Assembly (NCBI GenBank): GCA_964598495.1
Contig: CAZRBY010000026.1
Coordinates: 1-23,742, forward strand
Direction of reading: 5' to 3'
Length of the DNA: 23,742 nucleotides
From: Cacconaster sp964598495
GTDB taxonomy: Bacteria > Bacteroidota > Bacteroidia > Bacteroidales > UBA932
In this document: in pieces, positions 14,082 through 21,671 of the stretch
Layout of the letters: every line of letters starts with the position of its first letter
Position numbering within the stretch: the stretch's first letter is position 1
Notes under the pieces: model-generated
What the model was told of the DNA's origin: nothing
The model's input: only the letters and a program-made list of their open reading frames with translations
The model's database searches: none
Translations under genes and position numbers: made by a program

Positions 14082-15590
14082 TCAATGCTTAAAATGTCTG
14101 AATCCGGTGGTGACCATGGCCATTCCGTTGGCGTTGCACCAGTCGATGCTCTCCTGATCCCTTACAGAGCCTCCCGGATGGATTACGGCAACTATACCGG
14201 CCTCTCGTGCAATTTCAACACAGTCCGGAAAAGGGAAAAAAGCATCAGAAGCCATTACCGCACCGTTGAGGTCAAATCCAAAGGATTTAGCCTTGACTAT
14301 TGCCTGTTTGAGAGCATCTACTCTGGATGTCTGTCCGATGCCGCTTGCCAAAAGCATGGAGTCTTTGGCGAGCACTATGGCGTTGGACTTGGAATGTTTT
14401 ACCAGTTTGTTGGCAAAAAGCAGATCCTTCACCTGTTCAGCCGTAGGGGCGAGAATGGTCACAGTTTTGAGTTCTTCGGGACTTTCTACCTTTTCGTCCC
14501 TATCCTGGACGAGAATGCCACCCAGCAGTGAACGGAACTTTGTGGCCGAAGGCCTGACTCCGTTGTCGAGGAGAATAATCCTGTTTTTCTTTGACTTCAA
14601 TATTTCGAGTGCTTCGGGAGAGTACTCCGGAGCAATTATCACTTCAAAAAATATCTTGTTGATTTCCTCTGCACACTCTTTATCAATGGCTCTGTTGGCA
14701 ATGATAATACCGCCGTAAGCAGATACGGGATCACCTGCAAGAGCATCTCTCCAGGCCTCTGAGATGGTGTTGCGTGTGGCGCATCCGCAAGCGTTATTGT
14801 GCTTGATTATAGCTACCGTGGGTTCGGAAAAGTCATACATGAGCTCCACTGAAGCCTCGATGTCGAGCAGATTGTTGTAGGAAATCTCTTTGCCGTTCAA
14901 CTGTTTCGGCAGAGAATCACTCGAGCCGGTAAATTTTGCCTGCTGGTGAGGGTTTTCACCATAACGCAGGGGCATTGAATGGGCGTTGTCCCTATTGAAC
15001 CAGTTGAAGATCCGGGTATCGTAGTAGGAGGAGGTGTGGAATGCTTGTCTGGCAAATGACCTGCGCTCTTCGATATCACTCTCACCGTGTTTAGTCTTGA
15101 GCAGGTGGAGCAGCGGGCCATAAGCCTCCTTGCAGGAGACGATGATTACGTCACGATAATTCTTGGCGGCTGCCCTGATAAGTGAAATGCCTCCGATATC
15201 TATTTTTTCAATAATCTCTTCGGGAGTTGCATCCATCTGCACATATTTTTCAAAAGGATAGAGGTCTACAATCACCAGGTCGATGGGAGGTATTGCGTAC
15301 TTCTCAATATCTCCTAAATCCTGAAGATGCTCCCTGCGATAGAGAATTCCTCCGAATACTTTAGGGTGAAGTGTCTTGACCCTGCCTCCGAGTATGGAGG
15401 GATAGGAGGTGATCTCTTCCACTGAAGTGACATCCAACCCTGCCTCTTTGAGAAATGTAAATGTTCCTCCGGTAGAGAGCAGTTCAACGCCACAGGCAAT
15501 AAGTTCACGGGCTATCTCCTCTATGCCATCTTTGCTGTATACTGAAATCAGCGCTCTTCTAATCTTTCTGGTGCAATTTTCGGTACGCAT
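14082..15590 (-). CDS. purH: Bifunctional AICAR transformylase / IMP cyclohydrolase
   Basis: Catalyses the last two steps of de novo IMP synthesis: formylation of AICAR with 10-formyl-THF, then ring closure. The 502-residue product starts MRTENCTRKIRRALISVYSK. The N-terminal MGS-like cyclohydrolase domain shows ELLSTGGTF and GGRVKTLHPKVFGGIL. The AICAR transformylase domain shows MPLRYGENPHQ (from about 207) and the catalytic Lys263-His264 in IIKHNNACGC, and it ends MAMVTTGFRHFKH. An in-frame TTG further upstream (15623) would add 11 residues, but that lies in a promoter-like box, so the ATG at 15590 is preferred. It heads the purH-mreB-mreC-mreD-mrdA-rodA cluster, divergent from ispD. Confidence 0.96.
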   Translation of the reverse strand: MRTENCTRKIRRALISVYSKDGIEEIARELIACGVELLSTGGTFTFLKEAGLDVTSVEEITSYPSILGGRVKTLHPKVFGGILYRREHLQDLGDIEKYAIPPIDLVIVDLYPFEKYVQMDATPEEIIEKIDIGGISLIRAAAKNYRDVIIVSCKEAYGPLLHLLKTKHGESDIEERRSFARQAFHTSSYYDTRIFNWFNRDNAHSMPLRYGENPHQQAKFTGSSDSLPKQLNGKEISYNNLLDIEASVELMYDFSEPTVAIIKHNNACGCATRNTISEAWRDALAGDPVSAYGGIIIANRAIDKECAEEINKIFFEVIIAPEYSPEALEILKSKKNRIILLDNGVRPSATKFRSLLGGILVQDRDEKVESPEELKTVTILAPTAEQVKDLLFANKLVKHSKSNAIVLAKDSMLLASGIGQTSRVDALKQAIVKAKSFGFDLNGAVMASDAFFPFPDCVEIAREAGIVAVIHPGGSVRDQESIDWCNANGMAMVTTGFRHFKH

Positions 15591-15624
15591 TTGCGGGAAT
15601 GTAGTCAAGATGAAAAATATCAAG

Positions 15625-15632
15625 CAAATTTA
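15625..15632 (-). promoter_or_regulatory. Promoter -7 box candidate for purH and the mre cluster
   Basis: The minus strand reads TAAATTTG, matching TAnnTTTG, 34 bases before the purH ATG. I could not find a convincing TTTG or TTG element at the usual distance upstream, so the call rests on the -7 box and on position. Confidence 0.45.
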
Positions 15633-15655
15633 GTAATAATAACGGGATTTTCGGC

Positions 15656-15663
15656 TATTTTTG
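15656..15663 (+). promoter_or_regulatory. Promoter -7 box candidate for ispD
   Basis: TATTTTTG matches TAnnTTTG and ends 20 bases before the ispD ATG. The surrounding 12 bases GCTATTTTTGTA recur before mrcA. No clear -33 element is seen. It is back to back with the purH box, 23 bp apart. Confidence 0.45.
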
Positions 15664-15683
15664 TAGTATAATTTTTAAAGCAA

Positions 15684-16367
15684 ATGAATAGACGCTATTA
15701 TGCCGTTATCCTTGCCGGAGGACAGGGGTCGAGAATGGGGTACGATATGCCCAAACAATTCATTGAGGTTGAGGGGAAACCGATTCTCAGACACACGATT
15801 GAGCGTTTTATGGAGGCCTTTGAGTTCATCGACATCATCGTGGTGCTGCCTTCCGGGGAGAAGGAGTACTGGAAGGAGTATTGCAACCGTACCGGCTTTT
15901 TAAAGCGCTATATCATGCCCTCCGGCGGTATCACAAGGTTTCATTCCGTGCAGAATGCCCTTAGATATGTTCCCGACGGGGCAATAGTGGCTGTCCATGA
16001 TGGAGTCCGTCCTTTTGTTACATCGGATTTTATCAGGTCAATGTTTGAAAAAATGGAGGAGTGTGATGCGCTGGTGCCGGTAATCCAGCCTGTGGAGTCG
16101 CTTCGTGAAATTGGACCCGAAGGGACATCAACTGCGGTAGATCGTTCCCGTTACCGTCTGGTGCAGACTCCCCAGATATTCCATTCGGAACTCCTTAAGG
16201 AGGCATATGCTCAACCCTATAATCCTCTCTTTACGGATGATGCTTCGGTAGTGGAATATCTGGGACACAAAATCTCACTATGTGAGGGTCTCGGTGGCAA
16301 TATCAAGATTACTACTCCGGAAGATCTGGCAATTGCGCAAGCTATTTTGCGCGAGGGGAAGCGTTAG
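15684..16367 (+). CDS. ispD: 2-C-methyl-D-erythritol 4-phosphate cytidylyltransferase
   Basis: Third enzyme of the MEP isoprenoid pathway: it joins CTP and methylerythritol phosphate to give CDP-ME, in the cytoplasm. The 227-residue protein has the family nucleotide-binding start AVILAGGQGSRMGYDMPKQF (about 7-26, with the Arg and Lys of GSRMG/PKQ), then PILRHTIERF, VAVHDGVRPFV and LVQTPQIFHSELLKEAY. It ends with the NIKITTPEDLAIAQAIL segment. Length is typical. It is a single gene on the plus strand, divergent from purH. Its last 26 bases overlap the 3' end of the convergent lrp-like gene. Confidence 0.96.
   Translation: MNRRYYAVILAGGQGSRMGYDMPKQFIEVEGKPILRHTIERFMEAFEFIDIIVVLPSGEKEYWKEYCNRTGFLKRYIMPSGGITRFHSVQNALRYVPDGAIVAVHDGVRPFVTSDFIRSMFEKMEECDALVPVIQPVESLREIGPEGTSTAVDRSRYRLVQTPQIFHSELLKEAYAQPYNPLFTDDASVVEYLGHKISLCEGLGGNIKITTPEDLAIAQAILREGKR
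16335..16352. other. Small inverted repeat in the ispD/lrp 3' overlap
   Basis: GCGCAA (16335-16340) and TTGCGC (16347-16352) can pair around a 6-base loop. It lies at the end of ispD, just at the stop codon of the convergent gene. There is no U-tract, so a terminator role is only possible. Confidence 0.25.
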
Positions 16368-16833
16368 GATAATCTTTTACCCATACCTGGCGTTCGATCG
16401 CCTGGTCAAGAGATACCCAGGTTTCGGTCTTCATGACACTGGGGATATTCTGGATAGTGTTGACCAGAATCTCCATAAGGTGGTCATGGTTGAAGCAGTA
16501 TATTTTGAGTAAAAGTGCGTGGTTACCTGTTATGAAATGGCACTCCACAACTTCAGACATCTCCTTTAGAGCCTCAACAACTTGCGGATAACTGTTGGCC
16601 TGAGAGAGTGATACCCCAACAAAGGCGCAAACATTGAGTCCGAGAGCCTGGGGCTTGACGAGAAGGGTGGAACCGGTGATGATGCCCATGCTTTCCATTT
16701 TCTTTACTCTCTGGTGAATAGCCGCTCCGGATACTCCACATTCGCGTGCTATTTCAAGGAATGGCATTCTCGCATTTTTGACGAGAAAAGAGAGGATCTT
16801 CTGATCAATATGATCAATCTGGTAAGTAGTCAT
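16342..16833 (-). CDS. AsnC/Lrp-family transcriptional regulator
   Basis: Feast/famine-type DNA-binding regulator, usually sensing an amino acid. The 163-residue protein has an N-terminal winged helix-turn-helix (about 6-60: HIDQKILSFLVKNARMPFLE, then IARECGVSGAAIHQRVKKME and GIITGSTLL). A C-terminal RAM effector domain follows (about 68-150, LNVCAFVGVSL, VVECHFITGNHALLLKIYC). Length and domain order are standard. The ligand and targets cannot be read from sequence. It follows topA on the same strand after 59 bases that contain a TATCTTTG box, so it may be transcribed separately. Its 3' end overlaps ispD. Confidence 0.92.
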   Translation of the reverse strand: MTTYQIDHIDQKILSFLVKNARMPFLEIARECGVSGAAIHQRVKKMESMGIITGSTLLVKPQALGLNVCAFVGVSLSQANSYPQVVEALKEMSEVVECHFITGNHALLLKIYCFNHDHLMEILVNTIQNIPSVMKTETWVSLDQAIERQVWVKDYPNASPRAK

Positions 16834-16850
16834 AAATGTGCTTTTAGGCT

Positions 16851-16858
16851 CAAAGATA
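16851..16858 (-). promoter_or_regulatory. Promoter -7 box candidate for the Lrp-type regulator
   Basis: The minus strand reads TATCTTTG, a full match to TAnnTTTG, 17 bases before the ATG. The nearest TTG (16882-16884) is 23 bases upstream of it, slightly longer than the usual spacing. Confidence 0.45.
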
Positions 16859-16892
16859 CAAAAAAATCGGCATGTTGGTTACAATTTATAAC

Positions 16893-19184
16893 CTATTTTG
16901 GTCTTTTTGAATTCTCTTTCTCTATAATCGCCAGACAATCAGCAACATTGAGAGTAAACGAATCGGTACCTCTGGGAATTTTATAGTTGTTTTTACCCTG
17001 CTTTATATAGGGTCCGTAACGACCGTTGATGATTTGTATTTTGTGCTCCGGAAATTCAGCTATGTATTTTTGACTCTCCTTTTGTTCGTTTTCTGCAATC
17101 AGCTTTATCGCATCATCAATAGTGACGGTATATGGATCAAGTTCCTTAGGTAGAGAGATAAATGTGGAACCCACTCTGATGTAAGGCCCAAAACGGCCGA
17201 TGGCAGTTGTTACAACTTTTCCCTCATGTTTGCCGACAGTGCGAGGAAGTTTGAGGAGCTGGAGTGCATCTTCGAGAGTGATATCTTCTATCAATTGGCC
17301 CTTCTTGAGGCTTACAAACTGTTTGTCAGGGTCGTCATTAGTGCCTTTTTGTACCAGAGGGCCAAAGCGTCCCATACGTGCGATGACAGGTTTCCCTGTG
17401 GCAGGGTCGGTACCGAGGTGTTTTTCCACATTAGTGAAGGTTCTGTCCTCAAGAGCATTTGTTACTTTTGCTTGGAAAGGTTCGTAAAAGTTGCCGATAA
17501 CCTCATTCCAAACCAGAAGGCCTTTAGCGATATTGTCAAAATCTTCTTCCACCTTCGCTGTGAAACCATAATCAAGAATGTCCGGGAAGTTGGCTTCTAG
17601 GAAGTCGGTCACCAACATCCCGATGTTTTCAGGGCAGAGTCTGTTCTTTTCACGACCGACAACTTCGTTCTTGACGGTCGAAGAGATAATGCCTTTTCTG
17701 AGGGTGATCTCGCAATAATCCCTTGAAGTGCCGGTTTTGTCACCTTTGATGACGTAGCCTCTCTTGAGGATGGTGGAGATGGTTGGCGCGTATGTCGAGG
17801 GACGGCCTATGCCGAGTTCTTCCAGTTTTTTAACCAAGCTCGCTTCACTGTATCGCGGCGGTTTTTGTGTGAATTTTTCGGTAGCGGTTATGCTCTCGTC
17901 GGTCATCGTCTGTCCGAGGTTGAGATGGGGCAAGAGAGCAGCCTTTTCGCTCTCATCCTCATCGTCACGTCCTTCGATATAGACCTTTAAGAATCCGTCA
18001 AATATTATTTGTTCGCCCTGAACGAGAAACTTTTCGCTGATGCGGTCTCCGGAGATGGTAATATCAGTCTTTTCCAGACGCGCGTCAGCCATCTGTGAGG
18101 CGATTGTTCTCTTCCAGATCAGCGCGTAGAGTTTCTTCTCGTTAGCGTTGCCCTCTATGGATGTGTTGGATATATAGGTTGGGCGGATGGCCTCGTGTGC
18201 CTCCTGGGCCCCTTTGCTTTTGGTCTTGTAGTTGCGCGGTTGGGAGTATTGCTCTCCATACATCGAGGTTATGGTTTCTTTTGCCGTACCGAGCGCCATG
18301 GATGAGAGGTTGGTGGAGTCGGTACGCATATATGTGATGAGTCCGCTCTCGTAGAGTCGTTGCGCTATGACCATTGTCTGGCTTACAGATAGTCCAAGTT
18401 TTCTGGATGCCTCCTGCTGGAGAACCGATGTGGTAAAGGGGGGTGCCGGAGTGCGTGTTATCTCCTTTTTCTCTATCGAGGAAATGTCAAAAGTGCAACC
18501 TTTACAGCGTTCGAGAAAGGCCTCGGCTTCCTCCTTTGTAGAGAATTTCTTGTCAAGCACGCCTTTGATGCGTGCGTTTGATCCCTCAGGGATAAATATA
18601 CCTTCTACTCTAAAATAACGATGAGCTTCGAATGAAGAAATTTCTCTCTCCCTATCCACAATCAACCGTACTGCCACTGACTGGACACGTCCCGCGGAAA
18701 GTTTTGGTTGGATCTTTTTCCAGAGAACGGGCGAAAGTTTAAATCCCACCAGACGATCCAACACCCTGCGGGCTTGCTGAGCCATGACAAGGTTGGAGTC
18801 AATATCACGTGGATTCTCTATTGCACCCAGTATGGCAGTCTTTGTAATCTCGTGAAAGACGATGCGGCGGCTTTTTTCTGCCGGAATCTTCAATGCCTCC
18901 TGCAGATGCCAGGCAATAGCCTCTCCTTCGCGATCTTCATCGGATGCAAGCCATACCATATCGGCTTTTTTTGCGGCGGCGGTCAGTTCGGACACCACTT
19001 TCTTCTTCTCCTTGGGTACTTCGTATTTGGGTTCGAAGCCGTTTTCAATGTCAATACTGAGACCATTCTCGGGAAGATCCCGTATATGGCCGAAACTCGA
19101 CTTTACCGTAAAACCTTTTCCCAGAAATTTCTCAATGGTCTTTGCCTTGGCGGGCGACTCGACGATTACCAGATTCTCTCCCAT
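16893..19184 (-). CDS. topA: DNA topoisomerase I (type IA)
   Basis: Relaxes negative supercoils through a transient 5'-phosphotyrosine link. The 763-residue protein starts MGENLVIVESPAKAKTIEKF. The TOPRIM domain shows Glu9 and the Asp82-x-Asp84-Arg-Glu-Gly-Glu88 motif. The gate domain follows (ARRVLDRLVGFKLSPVLWKK, SAGRVQSVAVRLI), with catalytic Tyr285 in ESGLITYMRTDST. The C-terminal part (about 590-763) has repeated GRFGP / GRYGPYIKQG units of the Toprim C-terminal repeat type and none of the Cys4 zinc ribbons of E. coli TopA. An in-frame TTG 17 codons upstream was rejected because the family begins at the ATG. It is divergent from mrcA. Confidence 0.96.
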   Translation of the reverse strand: MGENLVIVESPAKAKTIEKFLGKGFTVKSSFGHIRDLPENGLSIDIENGFEPKYEVPKEKKKVVSELTAAAKKADMVWLASDEDREGEAIAWHLQEALKIPAEKSRRIVFHEITKTAILGAIENPRDIDSNLVMAQQARRVLDRLVGFKLSPVLWKKIQPKLSAGRVQSVAVRLIVDREREISSFEAHRYFRVEGIFIPEGSNARIKGVLDKKFSTKEEAEAFLERCKGCTFDISSIEKKEITRTPAPPFTTSVLQQEASRKLGLSVSQTMVIAQRLYESGLITYMRTDSTNLSSMALGTAKETITSMYGEQYSQPRNYKTKSKGAQEAHEAIRPTYISNTSIEGNANEKKLYALIWKRTIASQMADARLEKTDITISGDRISEKFLVQGEQIIFDGFLKVYIEGRDDEDESEKAALLPHLNLGQTMTDESITATEKFTQKPPRYSEASLVKKLEELGIGRPSTYAPTISTILKRGYVIKGDKTGTSRDYCEITLRKGIISSTVKNEVVGREKNRLCPENIGMLVTDFLEANFPDILDYGFTAKVEEDFDNIAKGLLVWNEVIGNFYEPFQAKVTNALEDRTFTNVEKHLGTDPATGKPVIARMGRFGPLVQKGTNDDPDKQFVSLKKGQLIEDITLEDALQLLKLPRTVGKHEGKVVTTAIGRFGPYIRVGSTFISLPKELDPYTVTIDDAIKLIAENEQKESQKYIAEFPEHKIQIINGRYGPYIKQGKNNYKIPRGTDSFTLNVADCLAIIEKENSKRPK

Positions 19185-19211
19185 ATTCCTTATTCTTTTC
19201 AAACTGAAATG

Positions 19212-19244
19212 CAAAGTAAGGGATAAAGAAAGCAATTATCCAAA
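19212..19244 (-). promoter_or_regulatory. Probable promoter of topA
   Basis: On the minus strand, TTTG (19241-19244) is followed after 21 bases by TTACTTTG (19212-19219), one mismatch from TAnnTTTG. The ATG lies 27 bases beyond. The spacing fits the Bacteroidetes promoter. Confidence 0.5.
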
Positions 19245-19255
19245 TTTTAATTGCT
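19231..19255. promoter_or_regulatory. Inverted repeat between the topA and mrcA promoters
   Basis: AGCAATTA (19231-19238) and TAATTGCT (19248-19255) form a perfect 8-bp inverted repeat with a 9-base spacer. It covers the topA -33 element and touches the mrcA -7 box, so it could be an operator, though AT-rich chance symmetry is possible. Confidence 0.3.
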
Positions 19256-19262
19256 ATTTTTG
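19255..19262 (+). promoter_or_regulatory. Promoter -7 box candidate for mrcA-ddl-prmC
   Basis: TATTTTTG matches TAnnTTTG and ends 22 bases before the mrcA ATG, almost the same layout as before ispD. No convincing -33 element is seen. Confidence 0.45.
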
Positions 19263-19284
19263 TATGATAGAAACATTTTGATTT

Positions 19285-21657
19285 ATGACAACTAATAAGA
19301 AATCGGTCAACCGGAAGAGGTTTCTGAAGTGGTTTTGGTGGATAATAATGACACCTGTTGCATTTTTCATCCTCTTAGTAGCCGGAGTGGCCTTTTTTGC
19401 ACATATTCCCTCGTTTGAAGAACTCGAAGACCCCAAGAGCAATCTTGCAACAGAGCTGATTTCCGAAGATGGCAAGGTTATCAATACCTACCATGTTGAA
19501 AACCGCTCCTATGTCTCCTTCGAGGAATTTCCGCCCCATTTGGTGAATGCGGCTATTTCCACTGAAGACGCACGCTTCCGTCGCCATTCCGGCATTGACT
19601 TTAGAGGTCTTGCCCGCGTTGTGGTTAAGACACTGATTATGGGAGACTCTAGTCAGGGAGGTGGCAGCACTATTACTCAGCAGTTGGCTAAGACCCTCTA
19701 CCCCCGTCAGGATGTCACAAGTCGCATTCCGGGTGGTAGGTTTATCAAACTTGTCACTATAAAGATAAAAGAGTGGATCACTGCAGTCAAACTTGAGCGC
19801 AATTACACAAAGGATGAGATAGTGACGATGTATCTCAATGCTATTTTCTTTGGCAGCAATGCCTATGGCATCAAATCGGCAGCTATAACCTTTTTTGATA
19901 AAGATGTCAGAGACCTCACGGTTGAAGAGAGCGCCTGTCTGGTAGGAATGGTCAACAAACCCACCAGATACAATCCTGTCATCAATCCTGAGAATTCTTT
20001 AAAACGTCGGAACCACGTACTCAGGCAGATGGAAAAATACAACTATATCACTTCATCACAGTATGATTCCATAGTACAGATTCCCATTATGCTATCATAC
20101 CAGCAGCAGGACCATAATGCCGGTCTTGGTTCCTATTACCGTGATATGCTCCGCCGTTATATGAACGCAGATGAGCCCAAACCATCTTCCTATAGACAAA
20201 AGGAGGATTATTCGGCTGACTCCACTCTTTGGGTTGACGATCCGCTTTTTGGCTGGCTCAACAAAAATCTAAAGCCCGACGGCACCCAGTACAATCTTGA
20301 CAAGGATGGGCTCCGTATCTATACCACAATCGATTCGAGAATGCAGCAATATGCGGAAGATGCTGTAAAAGAGCATCTTGGCAATGATCTGCAGAAGGTC
20401 TTCTTCAATGAACTAAAGCGTAAGCGCAATGCCCCCTTCTCTCCCGAAGTGACTCCTGAAGTTACTGAATTGCTTATGAACCAGGCTATCAGATGGAGTG
20501 ACCGCTACCGCGAGATGAAAAAGGAGGAGGCAAGTGAGGAAGATATCCTCAAATCATTTAAACAGAAGGTTAAAATGCGTTTGTTTGCCTGGAATGAGCA
20601 GGGTTACATTGACACATTGATGACCCCATACGACTCCATTAGATATTACAAATCATTCCTCCGTGCCGCATTTATCGCGATGGAACCGCATACCGGCAAA
20701 GTCAAGGCATATGTTGGCGGTCCGGAATACCGTTATTTCAAATATGACAATGCCAGACAGGGCAAACGTCAGGTGGGGTCCACCATCAAACCTTTTCTCT
20801 ACACCCTTGCCATGCAGGAGGGTTTCACACCTTGTGACAAGGTGGTCAATATCCCCTATTCATTTCCCGTCGGAGATGAAGTATGGACACCCAAGAGTAC
20901 CGACAGAGCCGAACACATAGGCAAGACCGTTACGCTTAAGTGGGGTCTTACTCATAGCTCCAACAATATTTCAGCTTATCTGATGAAACAGTTCGGTCCG
21001 CAAGCTATGGTGGAAATGTGTCGCAAGATGGGCATAAGTTCATATCTGGACCCTGTATATTCGCTTTGTGTGGGTTCATGTGACATTTCGGTATACGAGA
21101 TGGTAGCCGCTTTCAATACATTTCCCAGCCGTGGAGTCTATGTGTCTCCGATGTTGGTCAATCGCATAGAAGATAAGTCCGGTAATGTGCTGGCCAATTT
21201 TGCTTCCCGCAAAAAAGAGGCATTGAGCGACCCTACCGCCTATTTGATGGTCAATCTTATGCAGGGAGTGGTAAATGAGGGTACGGCGGGTCGTCTACGC
21301 TGGAGATATGGTCTTGGCAACAATATTGCCGGTAAAACCGGTACCACCAATGACCAGTCTGACGGATGGTTTATAGGCTTTACACCTAAACTGACTGCCG
21401 GAGTTTGGGTGGGGGCAGAGGACCGTCAGGTGCACTTTGAAAGTCTGACATATGGTGCCGGATCCAATATGGCGCTCCCGATATGGGGAATATTCATGCA
21501 GAAAGTTTATGGAGATCCGAGCATCAGCATAGGACCGGAAGACCTCTTTGTTCCCCCTCTGGGCTGGAGCATGGATTTGTCCTGTACCGGAGATGATAGC
21601 GATCTGTCAAATGACAAAGTTTCAAATTCCGGTGATGATCAAGGCTTTTTCAACTGA
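19285..21657 (+). CDS. mrcA: Bifunctional class A penicillin-binding protein 1A
   Basis: Makes and cross-links peptidoglycan on the outer face of the inner membrane. The 790-residue protein has a basic N terminus and one membrane helix (about 19-39). The GT51 glycosyltransferase domain has catalytic Glu94 in STEDARFRRHSGIDFRG, GGGSTITQQLAKTLYPR (126-141) and KLERNYTKDEIVTMYLNAIF. The transpeptidase domain has Ser499-x-x-Lys502 (GSTIKPF), Ser558-Ser-Asn560 and Lys684-Thr-Gly (AGKTGTTND). The region between (about 370-455) is charged and helical. It ends with an acidic tail rich in Asp and Ser. It starts a three-gene run with ddl (14 bases on) and prmC, divergent from topA. The name mrcA (ponA in some species) is by similarity. 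Confidence 0.95.
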   Translation: MTTNKKSVNRKRFLKWFWWIIMTPVAFFILLVAGVAFFAHIPSFEELEDPKSNLATELISEDGKVINTYHVENRSYVSFEEFPPHLVNAAISTEDARFRRHSGIDFRGLARVVVKTLIMGDSSQGGGSTITQQLAKTLYPRQDVTSRIPGGRFIKLVTIKIKEWITAVKLERNYTKDEIVTMYLNAIFFGSNAYGIKSAAITFFDKDVRDLTVEESACLVGMVNKPTRYNPVINPENSLKRRNHVLRQMEKYNYITSSQYDSIVQIPIMLSYQQQDHNAGLGSYYRDMLRRYMNADEPKPSSYRQKEDYSADSTLWVDDPLFGWLNKNLKPDGTQYNLDKDGLRIYTTIDSRMQQYAEDAVKEHLGNDLQKVFFNELKRKRNAPFSPEVTPEVTELLMNQAIRWSDRYREMKKEEASEEDILKSFKQKVKMRLFAWNEQGYIDTLMTPYDSIRYYKSFLRAAFIAMEPHTGKVKAYVGGPEYRYFKYDNARQGKRQVGSTIKPFLYTLAMQEGFTPCDKVVNIPYSFPVGDEVWTPKSTDRAEHIGKTVTLKWGLTHSSNNISAYLMKQFGPQAMVEMCRKMGISSYLDPVYSLCVGSCDISVYEMVAAFNTFPSRGVYVSPMLVNRIEDKSGNVLANFASRKKEALSDPTAYLMVNLMQGVVNEGTAGRLRWRYGLGNNIAGKTGTTNDQSDGWFIGFTPKLTAGVWVGAEDRQVHFESLTYGAGSNMALPIWGIFMQKVYGDPSISIGPEDLFVPPLGWSMDLSCTGDDSDLSNDKVSNSGDDQGFFN

Positions 21658-21671
21658 TAACTAACGCATTT

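Noticed and set aside
13402..14157. 251-residue plus-strand open frame opposite mreB
   Set aside because: Complement of the highly conserved mreB coding sequence; composition is typical of an antisense shadow.
15591..15623. Longer purH start at TTG
   Set aside because: It adds 11 hydrophobic residues absent from the family and overlaps the TAAATTTG promoter-like box.
19185..19235. Longer topA start at TTG
   Set aside because: The extra 17 residues lie in the promoter region; the family begins at the ATG followed by LVIVESPAKA.
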